Below are positions 1 through 7,282 of a stretch of 8,680 nt of DNA, piece by piece. The stretch comes from JAPUIN01 sp041580375 (lineage in GTDB: Bacteria; Acidobacteriota; Polarisedimenticolia; Gp22-AA2). Location: positions 1 through 8,680 of the forward strand of contig JBFGDZ010000148.1 in NCBI GenBank assembly GCA_041580375.1, written 5' to 3'. Each line of letters starts with the position of its first letter. The stretch's first letter is position 1. Made by a program: the position numbers and the translations under genes. The notes beneath the pieces are model-generated. The model was not told the DNA's origin. It saw nothing but the letters and a program-made list of their open reading frames with translations, and searched no databases.

Positions 1-1
1 C

Positions 2-397
2 ATCGCCGGGCTGTGGCTCGCGATGCCGCTCGTCAGCGCCCGCTCGGGCCCCGAGTGGGGCCCCTTCTCCGCGGAGGCGCTGGAGACGGCGCGGGAGGAA
101 GGGCGCCCCGTGATCATCGATTTCTTCGCCGAATGGTGCCTGCCCTGCAAGGAGCTCGACCGTCACACCTTCTCCGACCCGCGCGTGATCGAGGCGACCT
201 CCCGGTTCGCGCTGCTCAAGGCGGACCTGACGTCGTTCTCCTCGGAGCCGATCGCGGACCTGCGCGACCGCTTCGAGGTCGTCGGCGTCCCGACGATCGT
301 GTTCATAGACGGCTCGGGCCGCGAGCGCGTCGATCTCCGGCTCTACGGGTACGAGAGCCCGGAGGACATGCTCGCGCGACTCGCGCAAGTGCCTTAA
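2..397 (+). CDS. dsbD: C-terminal thioredoxin-like domain of a DsbD-type thiol:disulfide interchange protein (5' partial)
   Basis: The reading frame is open to the left edge, so the true start lies outside the window. The first visible residues (IAGLWLAMPLVSA) are hydrophobic and look like the end of the last membrane helix. A thioredoxin fold follows, with the active site EWCLPCKEL (Cys codons at 137-139 and 146-148) and the cis-Pro loop GVPTIVF near 290-304. CxxC followed by KELD, then a 'TFSDPRVIE' segment, is typical of the C-terminal periplasmic domain of DsbD/ScsB-type electron carriers. In that family the domain takes electrons from the membrane core and passes them to periplasmic thiol proteins, for example for disulfide isomerisation or cytochrome c maturation. 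The domain call is strong. Assignment to DsbD rather than a shorter membrane-anchored thioredoxin is an inference, because the transmembrane core is not visible. The stop codon touches the next gene directly. Confidence 0.8.
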   Translation: MAGLWLAMPLVSARSGPEWGPFSAEALETAREEGRPVIIDFFAEWCLPCKELDRHTFSDPRVIEATSRFALLKADLTSFSSEPIADLRDRFEVVGVPTIVFIDGSGRERVDLRLYGYESPEDMLARLAQVP

Positions 398-1561
<1,164 letters not shown>

Positions 1562-1604
1562 GGCCGGCCGGCCCGCGATCCCCCGGGATGGACGGGACCC
1601 GAAC

Positions 1605-2246
1605 ATGCCCTCTCTCAAGCCGGACCGCGCGACCCTGCGGCGCGCCGCCCGCCTGTTCCTGGCGGCCATCCAGGAGCCCGGGCTCAGGCGGGACCAACGC
1701 CGCACGCCCGATCGCGTCGCCAACGCCTGGGCGCGCGAGATCCTCGCCGGCTACGGCGCCGATCCGGAGCGCATTCTCTCGACCTCGTTCGCGTCCCGCG
1801 AGACGGGGATGGTGGCCGTGACGTCCATCCCGTTCGTGTCGGTGTGCGTGCACCATTTGCTTCCGTTTCACGGCCTGGCGCACGTCGCCTACGTCCCCGG
1901 AGGACGTTTGGTCGGCCTGTCGAAGCTGGCGCGCGCGATCGACGCGCTCTCGAGGCGCCTGCAGCTTCAGGAGCGGCTCACCCGGCAGATCGTGGAAGCG
2001 CTGACGCGATCCCTCCATCCCGCCGGCGTGGCCTGCAGCCTCGAGGCGGAGCACCTCTGCATGACCGTGCGCGGCGCCCGCAAGCGCGGCGCGCGCGTCG
2101 TGACGTCCGCCTACGCGGGCGTCTTCACGCGGCGATCCTCGCTGCGCCTGGAATTCCAGCGGCAGTGCGCCGGGGCCGCCCCCCGGCGCGCCGTCCGTCG
2201 ACGCGGCTCCCGCCGCGTGCCCCGGCGCCCGGGACGGCGGCGCTGA
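1605..2246 (+). CDS. folE: GTP cyclohydrolase I
   Basis: Catalyses GTP to 7,8-dihydroneopterin triphosphate, the entry step to tetrahydrofolate and, in some bacteria, queuosine precursors. The protein has 213 residues, close to the usual 190-220. The zinc and catalytic residues are in place: C81, H83, H84 in SVCVHHLLPFHG and C152 in AEHLCM. The 71-residue spacing between the two cysteines equals that of E. coli FolE (C110 and C181, known). VGLSKLARAID, RRLQLQERLTRQI and VVTSAYAGVF complete the family signature. Two oddities stand out: the usual CEHH is CVHH (V82), and the last ~30 residues form an Arg-rich tail beyond the normal end of the domain. The ATG at 1605 lies 43 bases after thrC, with only a weak purine-rich stretch upstream. 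A nearby ATG at 1588 is in another frame. The gene is probably cotranscribed with thrC, although no pathway links them directly. Confidence 0.94.
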   Translation: MPSLKPDRATLRRAARLFLAAIQEPGLRRDQRRTPDRVANAWAREILAGYGADPERILSTSFASRETGMVAVTSIPFVSVCVHHLLPFHGLAHVAYVPGGRLVGLSKLARAIDALSRRLQLQERLTRQIVEALTRSLHPAGVACSLEAEHLCMTVRGARKRGARVVTSAYAGVFTRRSSLRLEFQRQCAGAAPRRAVRRRGSRRVPRRPGRRR

Positions 2247-2268
2247 GCCGGTCGAGCCGCGCGCGCTG

Positions 2269-2277
2269 TGCTAGACT
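2269..2277 (+). promoter_or_regulatory. Possible extended -10 promoter element for a near-leaderless mRNA
   Basis: TG-C-TAGACT (TG at 2269-2270, hexamer 2272-2277) fits the extended -10 pattern TGnTAnnnT in an otherwise very GC-rich stretch. No good -35 is seen about 17 bases upstream, as expected for some extended -10 promoters. Transcription would begin about seven bases downstream, near 2284, only a few bases before the ATG at 2288. There is no Shine-Dalgarno ahead of that ATG, which agrees with leaderless or nearly leaderless translation. This is a motif read by eye in a short interval. Confidence 0.4.
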
Positions 2278-2287
2278 CGCGTGCCCG

Positions 2288-4570
2288 ATGACCGTCGCCG
2301 CGCGCCGCGCGCTCGTTCCGATCCTTCTGCTTCTAGCGCCCGTCGCGCCGGGCGCGGCCCGGCCGGCCGCCGAGGACCCGTCGGCGGCGAAGCCGCTGCA
2401 GGTGCGCATCGGCCTGACGACCGACGCCCTGAAGGCCCGCATTTTCGCCGACGGCGGTCTCGTCATCCGCTCGCCCGAGGACGGCTCCAGGATCTGGAAG
2501 AAGCAGTTCGACGCGGGCGTGTATGTCGTGAGCGACGTGGAGGGGGGCGAGACCGGTCTCGTGTACCGCGTTCAGGTCGCCTCGTACGCGTCCAAGGATC
2601 AGGCCCAGGCGAGCAAGCGCGAGCTCGAGCAGCTTCTCCCCGGCGAGAAGACCGTCCTCGTCTACCATCCCGATCGCCGCTCCTGGCGCGTGCGCGTGGG
2701 CGAGTTCCAGAATCGCGAGGACACCTCCGCGCTCGTGCAGAAACTCAGGGACGAGGGCTACACCGAGCTCTGGGTGGCGGAGGAGGGGCTGGCGGTGCAG
2801 GCGCGGCGCCGGATCCGTCTAGTCGACGATCGCTGGCAGAACTTTCTCACCAAGCACGATCGGGTCCTCATCGAGGCCGTGCGGCCCGGAAACCTTCTCC
2901 AGGTCGACGATCGCTCGTATCGCGGCCGCATGGAGGCGCAGGTCGATCGCGGCGGGAGGCTCCGCCTGATCAACGAACTCGACGTGGAGCAATATCTGAG
3001 GGGCGTCGTGCCGAACGAGATGGGACCCGGCGTCTATCCGGAGATCGAAGCGCTGAAGGCCCAGGCGGTCGCCGCGCGGACCTACATCTTCGCCAATCTG
3101 GGCCAGTTCTCGGACGACGGCTTCGACGTGTGCGACAGCCCGTCCTGCCAGGTTTACAAGGGGGCGGGGACCGAGCACTCGATGACCGACCGTGCGATCG
3201 AGGAGACGCGGGGCCTCGTGCTCGCCTGGGACGGGTCGCCCATCAACGCGATGTACACGTCGACCTGCGGCGGGCACACGGAGGACGGGGTCCTCGTGTT
3301 TCACAACGAGAAGGGGCCCTATCTCAAGGGCGTGCCGTGCTACCCGGAGGCGGAGGCCGAGACGCGGACCGTGAAGGGGCGGAGCTGGGGGGCGCCCGTC
3401 ACGCTGGAGGACGGTTCCACGATGATCCAGGAGATCGTGTTCCTCGAGCGCCTCGGGATCGTGCGGCCGGGCACACTCGACGGCGTCGATCTGCTCGCGC
3501 CCTGCGCGGCGGGCGACGCGGAGCGCTGGACGTCGCTCACGCTCGGGCGTCTCGGGAAGAAGCCCGCGGGCCGGCGGCTCGGCGAGGGCGACCTCACGCT
3601 CCAGGGGTACGCCGCCTATCTGGTCGGCGCGCTGGACTGGGACGAGAAGATGGATCTCGCCTTCCACGAGCGGGACCTGCCGTATCTGCTGGCCTTCCGT
3701 GACGGCGGACAGGTCGCCGCGGAGGCGCGCCGGGCGTTCGCCGTCCTGATCCTGGAAGGGATCCTCCGGCCGTTTCCCGACAACACGCTGCGTCCGGCGC
3801 ATCGTCCGTCGCGCGGGCTCGTGTTGAGGACGCTGCACCGCGTCCTGGAGTTCTACGAGGGGCTCGGAAAAGTGCGGGGGCGCTACCGGGGCAGTGAGGA
3901 CGACAGGATCCTCCTCGAGGTGGACGATCAGGTCGCCCCCTACGTTCTCAAGCCCGACGTGGCGCTCTTCCGATCGTTCCGCGACGTCACCTATCCGGCG
4001 CCCGAGATCCCGCTCACGCTGGGGGATCGCCTGTTCTTCCATGCGGCGCCGGACGGCGCCATCGACGTGCTCGAGGTGATCGCGAATCAGCGCGGGGTCG
4101 CCGACGATCGGTACTCGTCCGCGTTCCGCTGGGAGCAGCGGTACACGCGCGAGGAGATGGAGAAGCGCATCAGGCAGCGGATCGACGTCGGATCGCTCAG
4201 CGACATCCGGCCGACGCGACGCGGGGTCAGCGGTCGGGTCGTCGAGGTCCGGATCATCGGAAGCCGCGGCGGTTTCACGATCAGGGGGTTCCCCATACGG
4301 ACGGCCCTGGGAATCCGGGAAAACCTGTTCACGATCGATCGCGTCCGCGACGAGAAGGGCCGGGTCCAGTCGTTCATCTTCAGCGGCAAAGGATGGGGGC
4401 ACGGCGTGGGGCTCTGTCAGGTGGGAGCCTACGGCATGGCGCTCCGCGGAAAGAAGTACGATCAGATCCTCGCCCACTATTACACCGGCGCGTCCCTGAC
4501 GCGCGGCAGCACGATCATTGACACCCGTCGTGCCGCGGACCATAATCGCGCGGCGGCCGGTCCCAGGTAA
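2288..4570 (+). CDS. Exported SPOR + SpoIID/LytB-domain cell-wall protein with an SLH-like insertion
   Basis: Predicted periplasmic or surface enzyme of 760 residues acting on peptidoglycan glycan strands. The first ~25 residues look like a signal peptide: basic start, hydrophobic ILLLLAPVAPGA, then Ala-rich. Residues ~92-167 form a SPOR domain (two repeats, VYRVQVASYASKDQA and WRVRVGEFQNRED), a fold known to bind denuded glycan. The SpoIID/LytB domain begins near 210. E244 in GVVPNEMGPG is the expected catalytic glutamate, by analogy with SpoIID lytic transglycosylases. CQVYKG and STCGGHTED follow, and the domain resumes with SGRVVEVRI (~648) and GKGWGHGVGLCQVGAYGMA (~700). Between about 355 and 610 lies an insertion with degenerate S-layer-homology-like segments, clearest at 470-522 (FRDGG to ILEGILRPFPDNTLRP), and a beta-rich stretch. 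Cysteines sit at 282, 287, 327, 351, 406 and 710. I chose ATG 2288 because it gives a signal peptide and clears folE. Frame openness further upstream runs through folE and is a shadow. Role in division or glycan trimming is inferred. Confidence 0.88.
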   Translation: MTVAARRALVPILLLLAPVAPGAARPAAEDPSAAKPLQVRIGLTTDALKARIFADGGLVIRSPEDGSRIWKKQFDAGVYVVSDVEGGETGLVYRVQVASYASKDQAQASKRELEQLLPGEKTVLVYHPDRRSWRVRVGEFQNREDTSALVQKLRDEGYTELWVAEEGLAVQARRRIRLVDDRWQNFLTKHDRVLIEAVRPGNLLQVDDRSYRGRMEAQVDRGGRLRLINELDVEQYLRGVVPNEMGPGVYPEIEALKAQAVAARTYIFANLGQFSDDGFDVCDSPSCQVYKGAGTEHSMTDRAIEETRGLVLAWDGSPINAMYTSTCGGHTEDGVLVFHNEKGPYLKGVPCYPEAEAETRTVKGRSWGAPVTLEDGSTMIQEIVFLERLGIVRPGTLDGVDLLAPCAAGDAERWTSLTLGRLGKKPAGRRLGEGDLTLQGYAAYLVGALDWDEKMDLAFHERDLPYLLAFRDGGQVAAEARRAFAVLILEGILRPFPDNTLRPAHRPSRGLVLRTLHRVLEFYEGLGKVRGRYRGSEDDRILLEVDDQVAPYVLKPDVALFRSFRDVTYPAPEIPLTLGDRLFFHAAPDGAIDVLEVIANQRGVADDRYSSAFRWEQRYTREEMEKRIRQRIDVGSLSDIRPTRRGVSGRVVEVRIIGSRGGFTIRGFPIRTALGIRENLFTIDRVRDEKGRVQSFIFSGKGWGHGVGLCQVGAYGMALRGKKYDQILAHYYTGASLTRGSTIIDTRRAADHNRAAAGPR

Positions 4571-4591
4571 CCCCCCGCGTCCCGGCATAGC

Positions 4592-4598
4592 GAGGTGA
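4592..4598 (+). promoter_or_regulatory. Shine-Dalgarno site fixing the GTG start at 4608
   Basis: GAGGTGA is an excellent match to the anti-Shine-Dalgarno core and lies nine bases before GTG at 4608. It supports GTG as the start of the DUF4388 gene. It is one of the few clear ribosome-binding sites in the window, consistent with this gene being the first of its operon. Confidence 0.7.
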
Positions 4599-4607
4599 CA
4601 GCGCATC

Positions 4608-5729
4608 GTGGCGACGGATCCGGACAGCATCCGTGGTCGGCTGAGACCCCTGAGCATCGTCGACGTTCTCGAGTTCCTGGGCTCGCTCAACCGCGTGGGG
4701 CTTCTGACCCTCGGCTCCGGCGGCGTGTCGGTCCGGATTCATCTGCGTCGCGGGAGGGTGGTTCACGCGGCGTCCACTCGCGATGCGGATCGCCTGATCG
4801 ACTTCCTCGTCCGGCGCGGGATCCTCGGCGACGAGGACCACGCGCGCTTGCTGCGCCTGGTGGCGGAGGGCGAGCGCGTCGGGAAGGCGCTCGTCGCGTG
4901 CGGAGCCCTGACGCCGCGCGTCCTGATGGAGGAGCGCCGGCGCCAGGTCCGGGAGATCGTCCTCTCGACCTTCGAATGGGGCGACGGGACCTATGAGTTC
5001 GCCGAGGGCGAGGAGCCCGACCCGGAATCCGTCGCGGTCGAAATCGACATTCAAGAGATCGTCGTGGAGGGGATCCGATCGCTCGCCATGTCCACGCTCT
5101 TCCGGGCGCGCCTGGCGACACGGGACTGGATCTACGAGCCGGTCGCGGCGGCCGACCGCAAGGCGGAGATCGGGCTCGAGCCGCACGAACAGTACGTGCT
5201 CGATCTCGTCGACGGCCGGCGCGACATCGGAGCGCTGATCGCGCTGTCCGAGTTTCCCGAGGAAGAGACTCTGCGCGTCCTGTTCCTTCTGGATCGGACC
5301 GGCAGGGTCGCGCGGTGCCCGGCCCACGCCGCGCACGAGTCCGGGCAGGACGAGGCGACCGGCGAGATCCTCCTCTACTACAACCGGATGTTCGAGAGGA
5401 TCCACGGCGCGCTCATGACCGAGGCCGGGCCCATCGCGCGGGAGCTTCTGGAGCGCTCGCTGGACGATCTGAGGCCCGGTCATCCGGCGCTCCTCCGGCA
5501 CGCCCGCATCGGGGGAGACGGCACGCTGGAACCCGGGGTCCTGGAGGAAGCGCTCCTGGAGGTGCGCGCGCCGGCGAGGCGGGAGACCCTGGTCCGCGTG
5601 CTCAATGAGGTTCTCTACGCGCAGCTTCTCGTGCTCCGCAGGACGCTGGGCGAGGCGGGCGAGCGCCGCGTGCTCAGGACCTTTCCCCGCACCGGTCCGA
5701 TCATGGCCGTCGCGGGGGGCTCCACCTGA
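4608..5729 (+). CDS. DUF4388 (PATAN-type) domain protein
   Basis: Cytoplasmic protein of 373 residues with no signal peptide or membrane segment. Residues 1 to ~140 match the DUF4388/PATAN pattern: IRGRLRPLSIVDVLEFLGSL, then GLLTLGSGGVSVRIHLRRGR and VVHAAS, a helical part with FLVRRGILGDEDHARL and GKALVACGALT, and FEWGDGTYEFAEGEEP. Residues ~175-245 resemble the winged-helix-like half often following it (LEPHEQYVLDLVDGRRDIGALI and EEETLRVLFLLDRTGRV). The helical C-terminal part (~255-365) has YYNRMFERIHGAL and a Leu-rich stretch I cannot assign. Proteins with this domain occur with two-component and gliding or polarity regulators in delta-proteobacteria, cyanobacteria and acidobacteria. A signalling or protein-interaction role is an inference, and no catalytic motif is visible. 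The gene starts 37 bases after the SpoIID gene and shares one base with the next gene (TGATG), so it likely heads the following operon. Confidence 0.78.
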   Translation: MATDPDSIRGRLRPLSIVDVLEFLGSLNRVGLLTLGSGGVSVRIHLRRGRVVHAASTRDADRLIDFLVRRGILGDEDHARLLRLVAEGERVGKALVACGALTPRVLMEERRRQVREIVLSTFEWGDGTYEFAEGEEPDPESVAVEIDIQEIVVEGIRSLAMSTLFRARLATRDWIYEPVAAADRKAEIGLEPHEQYVLDLVDGRRDIGALIALSEFPEEETLRVLFLLDRTGRVARCPAHAAHESGQDEATGEILLYYNRMFERIHGALMTEAGPIARELLERSLDDLRPGHPALLRHARIGGDGTLEPGVLEEALLEVRAPARRETLVRVLNEVLYAQLLVLRRTLGEAGERRVLRTFPRTGPIMAVAGGST

Positions 5730-6040
5730 TGGCGACCTTTCTCATCCGCGGCGGGTTTCTGATCATCGTCGGAACCGTCGTCTACCTCGCGGTGGCGGAG
5801 GCTCTTCTGGACGGAGCCGACGAAGTCCTGGTGCGCCGGCTTCTGTTGGCCGGCGGAGGCACTCTCGCCGGCGGGATCGTTCTGAAGATCGTGGGGCGCC
5901 TCATGGCGGCCCTGGTCGCGCGTACCTGCCCGCGCTGCGGTCGCACCGTGGCGCGCGGCCGGGTTTACTGCGACGATCATCGGGCCGAGGCGATCAACGA
6001 GTACCGTGACCGAGACCGGGAACGCCGCGGAGGCGGATGA
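5729..6040 (+). CDS. Small two-helix membrane protein with C-terminal zinc ribbon
   Basis: Unrecognised 103-residue protein. Two hydrophobic segments are visible, roughly residues 8-27 (GFLIIVGTVVYLAVAEALL) and 38-65 (LLLAGGGTLAGGIVLKIVGRL). They are followed by a probable metal site, C67-x2-C70-x10-C81-x2-H84, and then a highly charged tail (EYRDRDRERR). By the positive-inside rule, the arginine-rich zinc-ribbon end should be cytoplasmic. The ATG overlaps the stop of the DUF4388 gene by one base (TGATG), and the 3' end overlaps the likely start of miaA by up to 35 bases, so it is embedded in the operon and very probably translated. Function is unknown. The ribbon could bind RNA or protein, or have a purely structural role. 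The clean CxxC/CxxH spacing argues against a chance frame. Confidence 0.75.
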   Translation: MATFLIRGGFLIIVGTVVYLAVAEALLDGADEVLVRRLLLAGGGTLAGGIVLKIVGRLMAALVARTCPRCGRTVARGRVYCDDHRAEAINEYRDRDRERRGGG

Positions 6041-7004
6041 CGCGCCGGGGGTGCGGCCGCCGCCGGAGCCTGTGGTGCTGGTCGTGCTCGGGCCCACGGG
6101 CGTGGGGAAGAGCGAGTTCGCGCTGCGCGCCGGCGAGAGGTTCGCCGGGGAGATCGTCAGCGCCGACTCGATGCAGGTGTACTGTGGCCTCGACCGCGCG
6201 ACCGCCAAGCCGGACGATGCGACGAGGGACAGGGTGCCGCACCACGGGATCGATCTGGCGGCGCCGGGCGAGGACTTCTCCATGGGTGACTTCGTCCGCG
6301 CGGCGGAGCGCTCCATCGAGGAGATCCGCCGGCGCGGGCGGCTCCCGGTCCTGGTCGGGGGGACCGGGCTCTATCTCCGGGGTCTCCTCAAGGGGATCGT
6401 CGATGCGCCGCGGCGGAATGAGGCGATCCGGCGGCGACTCCGGGCGACGGAGGCCCGGCGCGGACCCGGTCACCTGCATCGTATGCTGGCGCGCGTCGAT
6501 CGCGACGCGGCGCTGCGCCTGCCGGCGCGGGACCGCCAGCGGATCGTGCGCGCGCTCGAGGTGTATTTCAGCACGCGCCGGGGTTTGAGCGAGAGGATCC
6601 GCGAGGCCCCCTTCGGGCCGGACAGGTACAGAACCGTCAAGATCGGGCTGAAAATGGATCGGAAGAAACTGTACCGCCTGACCGACGCGCGCGTCGTGAG
6701 ATTCTTCGAGTCGGGGCTTGTGGAGGAGGTCCGGGATCTGATCGCTTCGGGCCTGCCGCCGACCTGCCATGCGCTCAAGGCGCTCGGGTACCGGGAGGCG
6801 CTCGCTTTCGTTCAGGGAACGATCTCGAGGGAGGAGGCGGTGGCGCTCACGCAGAGAAACACGCGGCGATACGCGAAACGCCAAATGACGTGGTTCCGGA
6901 GGGAGGAGGGCGTCGCCTGGTTCGACGTCGATCCGGATCGGAGCGATCGGTTCCGTGAGGCGCTCGACTTCGCCTCGCGCGCCCTGGGCGGGGAGCATTT
7001 CTGA
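6006..7004 (+). CDS. miaA: tRNA dimethylallyltransferase
   Basis: Transfers a dimethylallyl group from DMAPP to N6 of A37 in tRNAs that read UNN codons, the first step toward ms2i6A, which stabilises codon pairing and reading frame. The P-loop GPTGVGKS is at residues 29-36. SADSMQVY (~53-60) fits the family's DSxQVY substrate segment. VGGTGLYLRGL (~118), RQRIVRALEVY and the C-terminal CHALKALGYREAL and TRRYAKRQMTWFRR are hallmarks of MiaA. From GTG 6006 the protein has 332 residues. From the in-frame GTG at 6051 it would have 317, matching E. coli MiaA (316) and leaving a normal short N-terminus before the P-loop. No strong Shine-Dalgarno decides between them. I give the longer form, but 6051 is a serious alternative, and with it the overlap with the zinc-ribbon gene disappears. 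The stop overlaps the hfq start by one base. Confidence 0.95.
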   Translation: MTETGNAAEADDAPGVRPPPEPVVLVVLGPTGVGKSEFALRAGERFAGEIVSADSMQVYCGLDRATAKPDDATRDRVPHHGIDLAAPGEDFSMGDFVRAAERSIEEIRRRGRLPVLVGGTGLYLRGLLKGIVDAPRRNEAIRRRLRATEARRGPGHLHRMLARVDRDAALRLPARDRQRIVRALEVYFSTRRGLSERIREAPFGPDRYRTVKIGLKMDRKKLYRLTDARVVRFFESGLVEEVRDLIASGLPPTCHALKALGYREALAFVQGTISREEAVALTQRNTRRYAKRQMTWFRREEGVAWFDVDPDRSDRFREALDFASRALGGEHF

Positions 7005-7282
7005 TGGAGAAGACGCCGGGCCCGACCGGCATCCAGGACAACTTCCTCGGCAGGATGAGGAAGGAGCGATCCTGGGTGACGATCCTCCTGATCAGCGGCC
7101 GTAAGATCTCCGGGCGCATCCGGTCCTACGATCGTTATACGGTGCTGCTGGAAAGCCGGGGCCTCGAGCAGATGGTGTTCAAGCACGCCATCGCATCCAT
7201 CTCGATCGCGCAGAAGTTCTCCAACACGATCGATCTGGAGAAGGAGCAGGCGCGGCCCGCGGGAGGCGAGCCTGAAGAATGA
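7004..7282 (+). CDS. hfq: RNA chaperone Hfq
   Basis: Hexameric Sm-like protein that pairs small RNAs with mRNAs in the cytoplasm. The protein has 92 residues with a complete Sm core. IQDNFLGRMRKERSWVTILL holds the proximal-face Gln-Asp (Q11, D12) and the basic rim. GRKISGRIRSYDRYTVLLES is the Sm1 strand set. MVFKHAIASIS is Sm2, with FKHA at 59-62 where E. coli has YKHA. K60 and H61, which in E. coli (K56, H57) contact uridine-rich RNA, are conserved. One extra residue lies in the loop before Sm2. A short acidic tail (EPEE) ends the protein. The ATG overlaps the miaA stop by one base (TGATG), and GGGGAG at 6990-6995 lies eight bases upstream as ribosome-binding site. The miaA-hfq order is the classic one of many Gram-negative bacteria. 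Confidence 0.95.
   Translation: MEKTPGPTGIQDNFLGRMRKERSWVTILLISGRKISGRIRSYDRYTVLLESRGLEQMVFKHAIASISIAQKFSNTIDLEKEQARPAGGEPEE

Noticed and set aside
1844..2287. In-frame upstream extension of the SPOR-SpoIID gene into folE.
   Set aside because: The extension would bury the signal peptide, reads as low-complexity Arg/Pro sequence, and coincides with conserved folE motifs in another frame.
2819..4690. A very long open frame on the minus strand opposite the SPOR-SpoIID gene.
   Set aside because: It lacks recognisable motifs, is rich in Arg/Pro/Asp as expected of an antisense frame in GC-rich DNA, and lies wholly over a gene with clear conserved domains.
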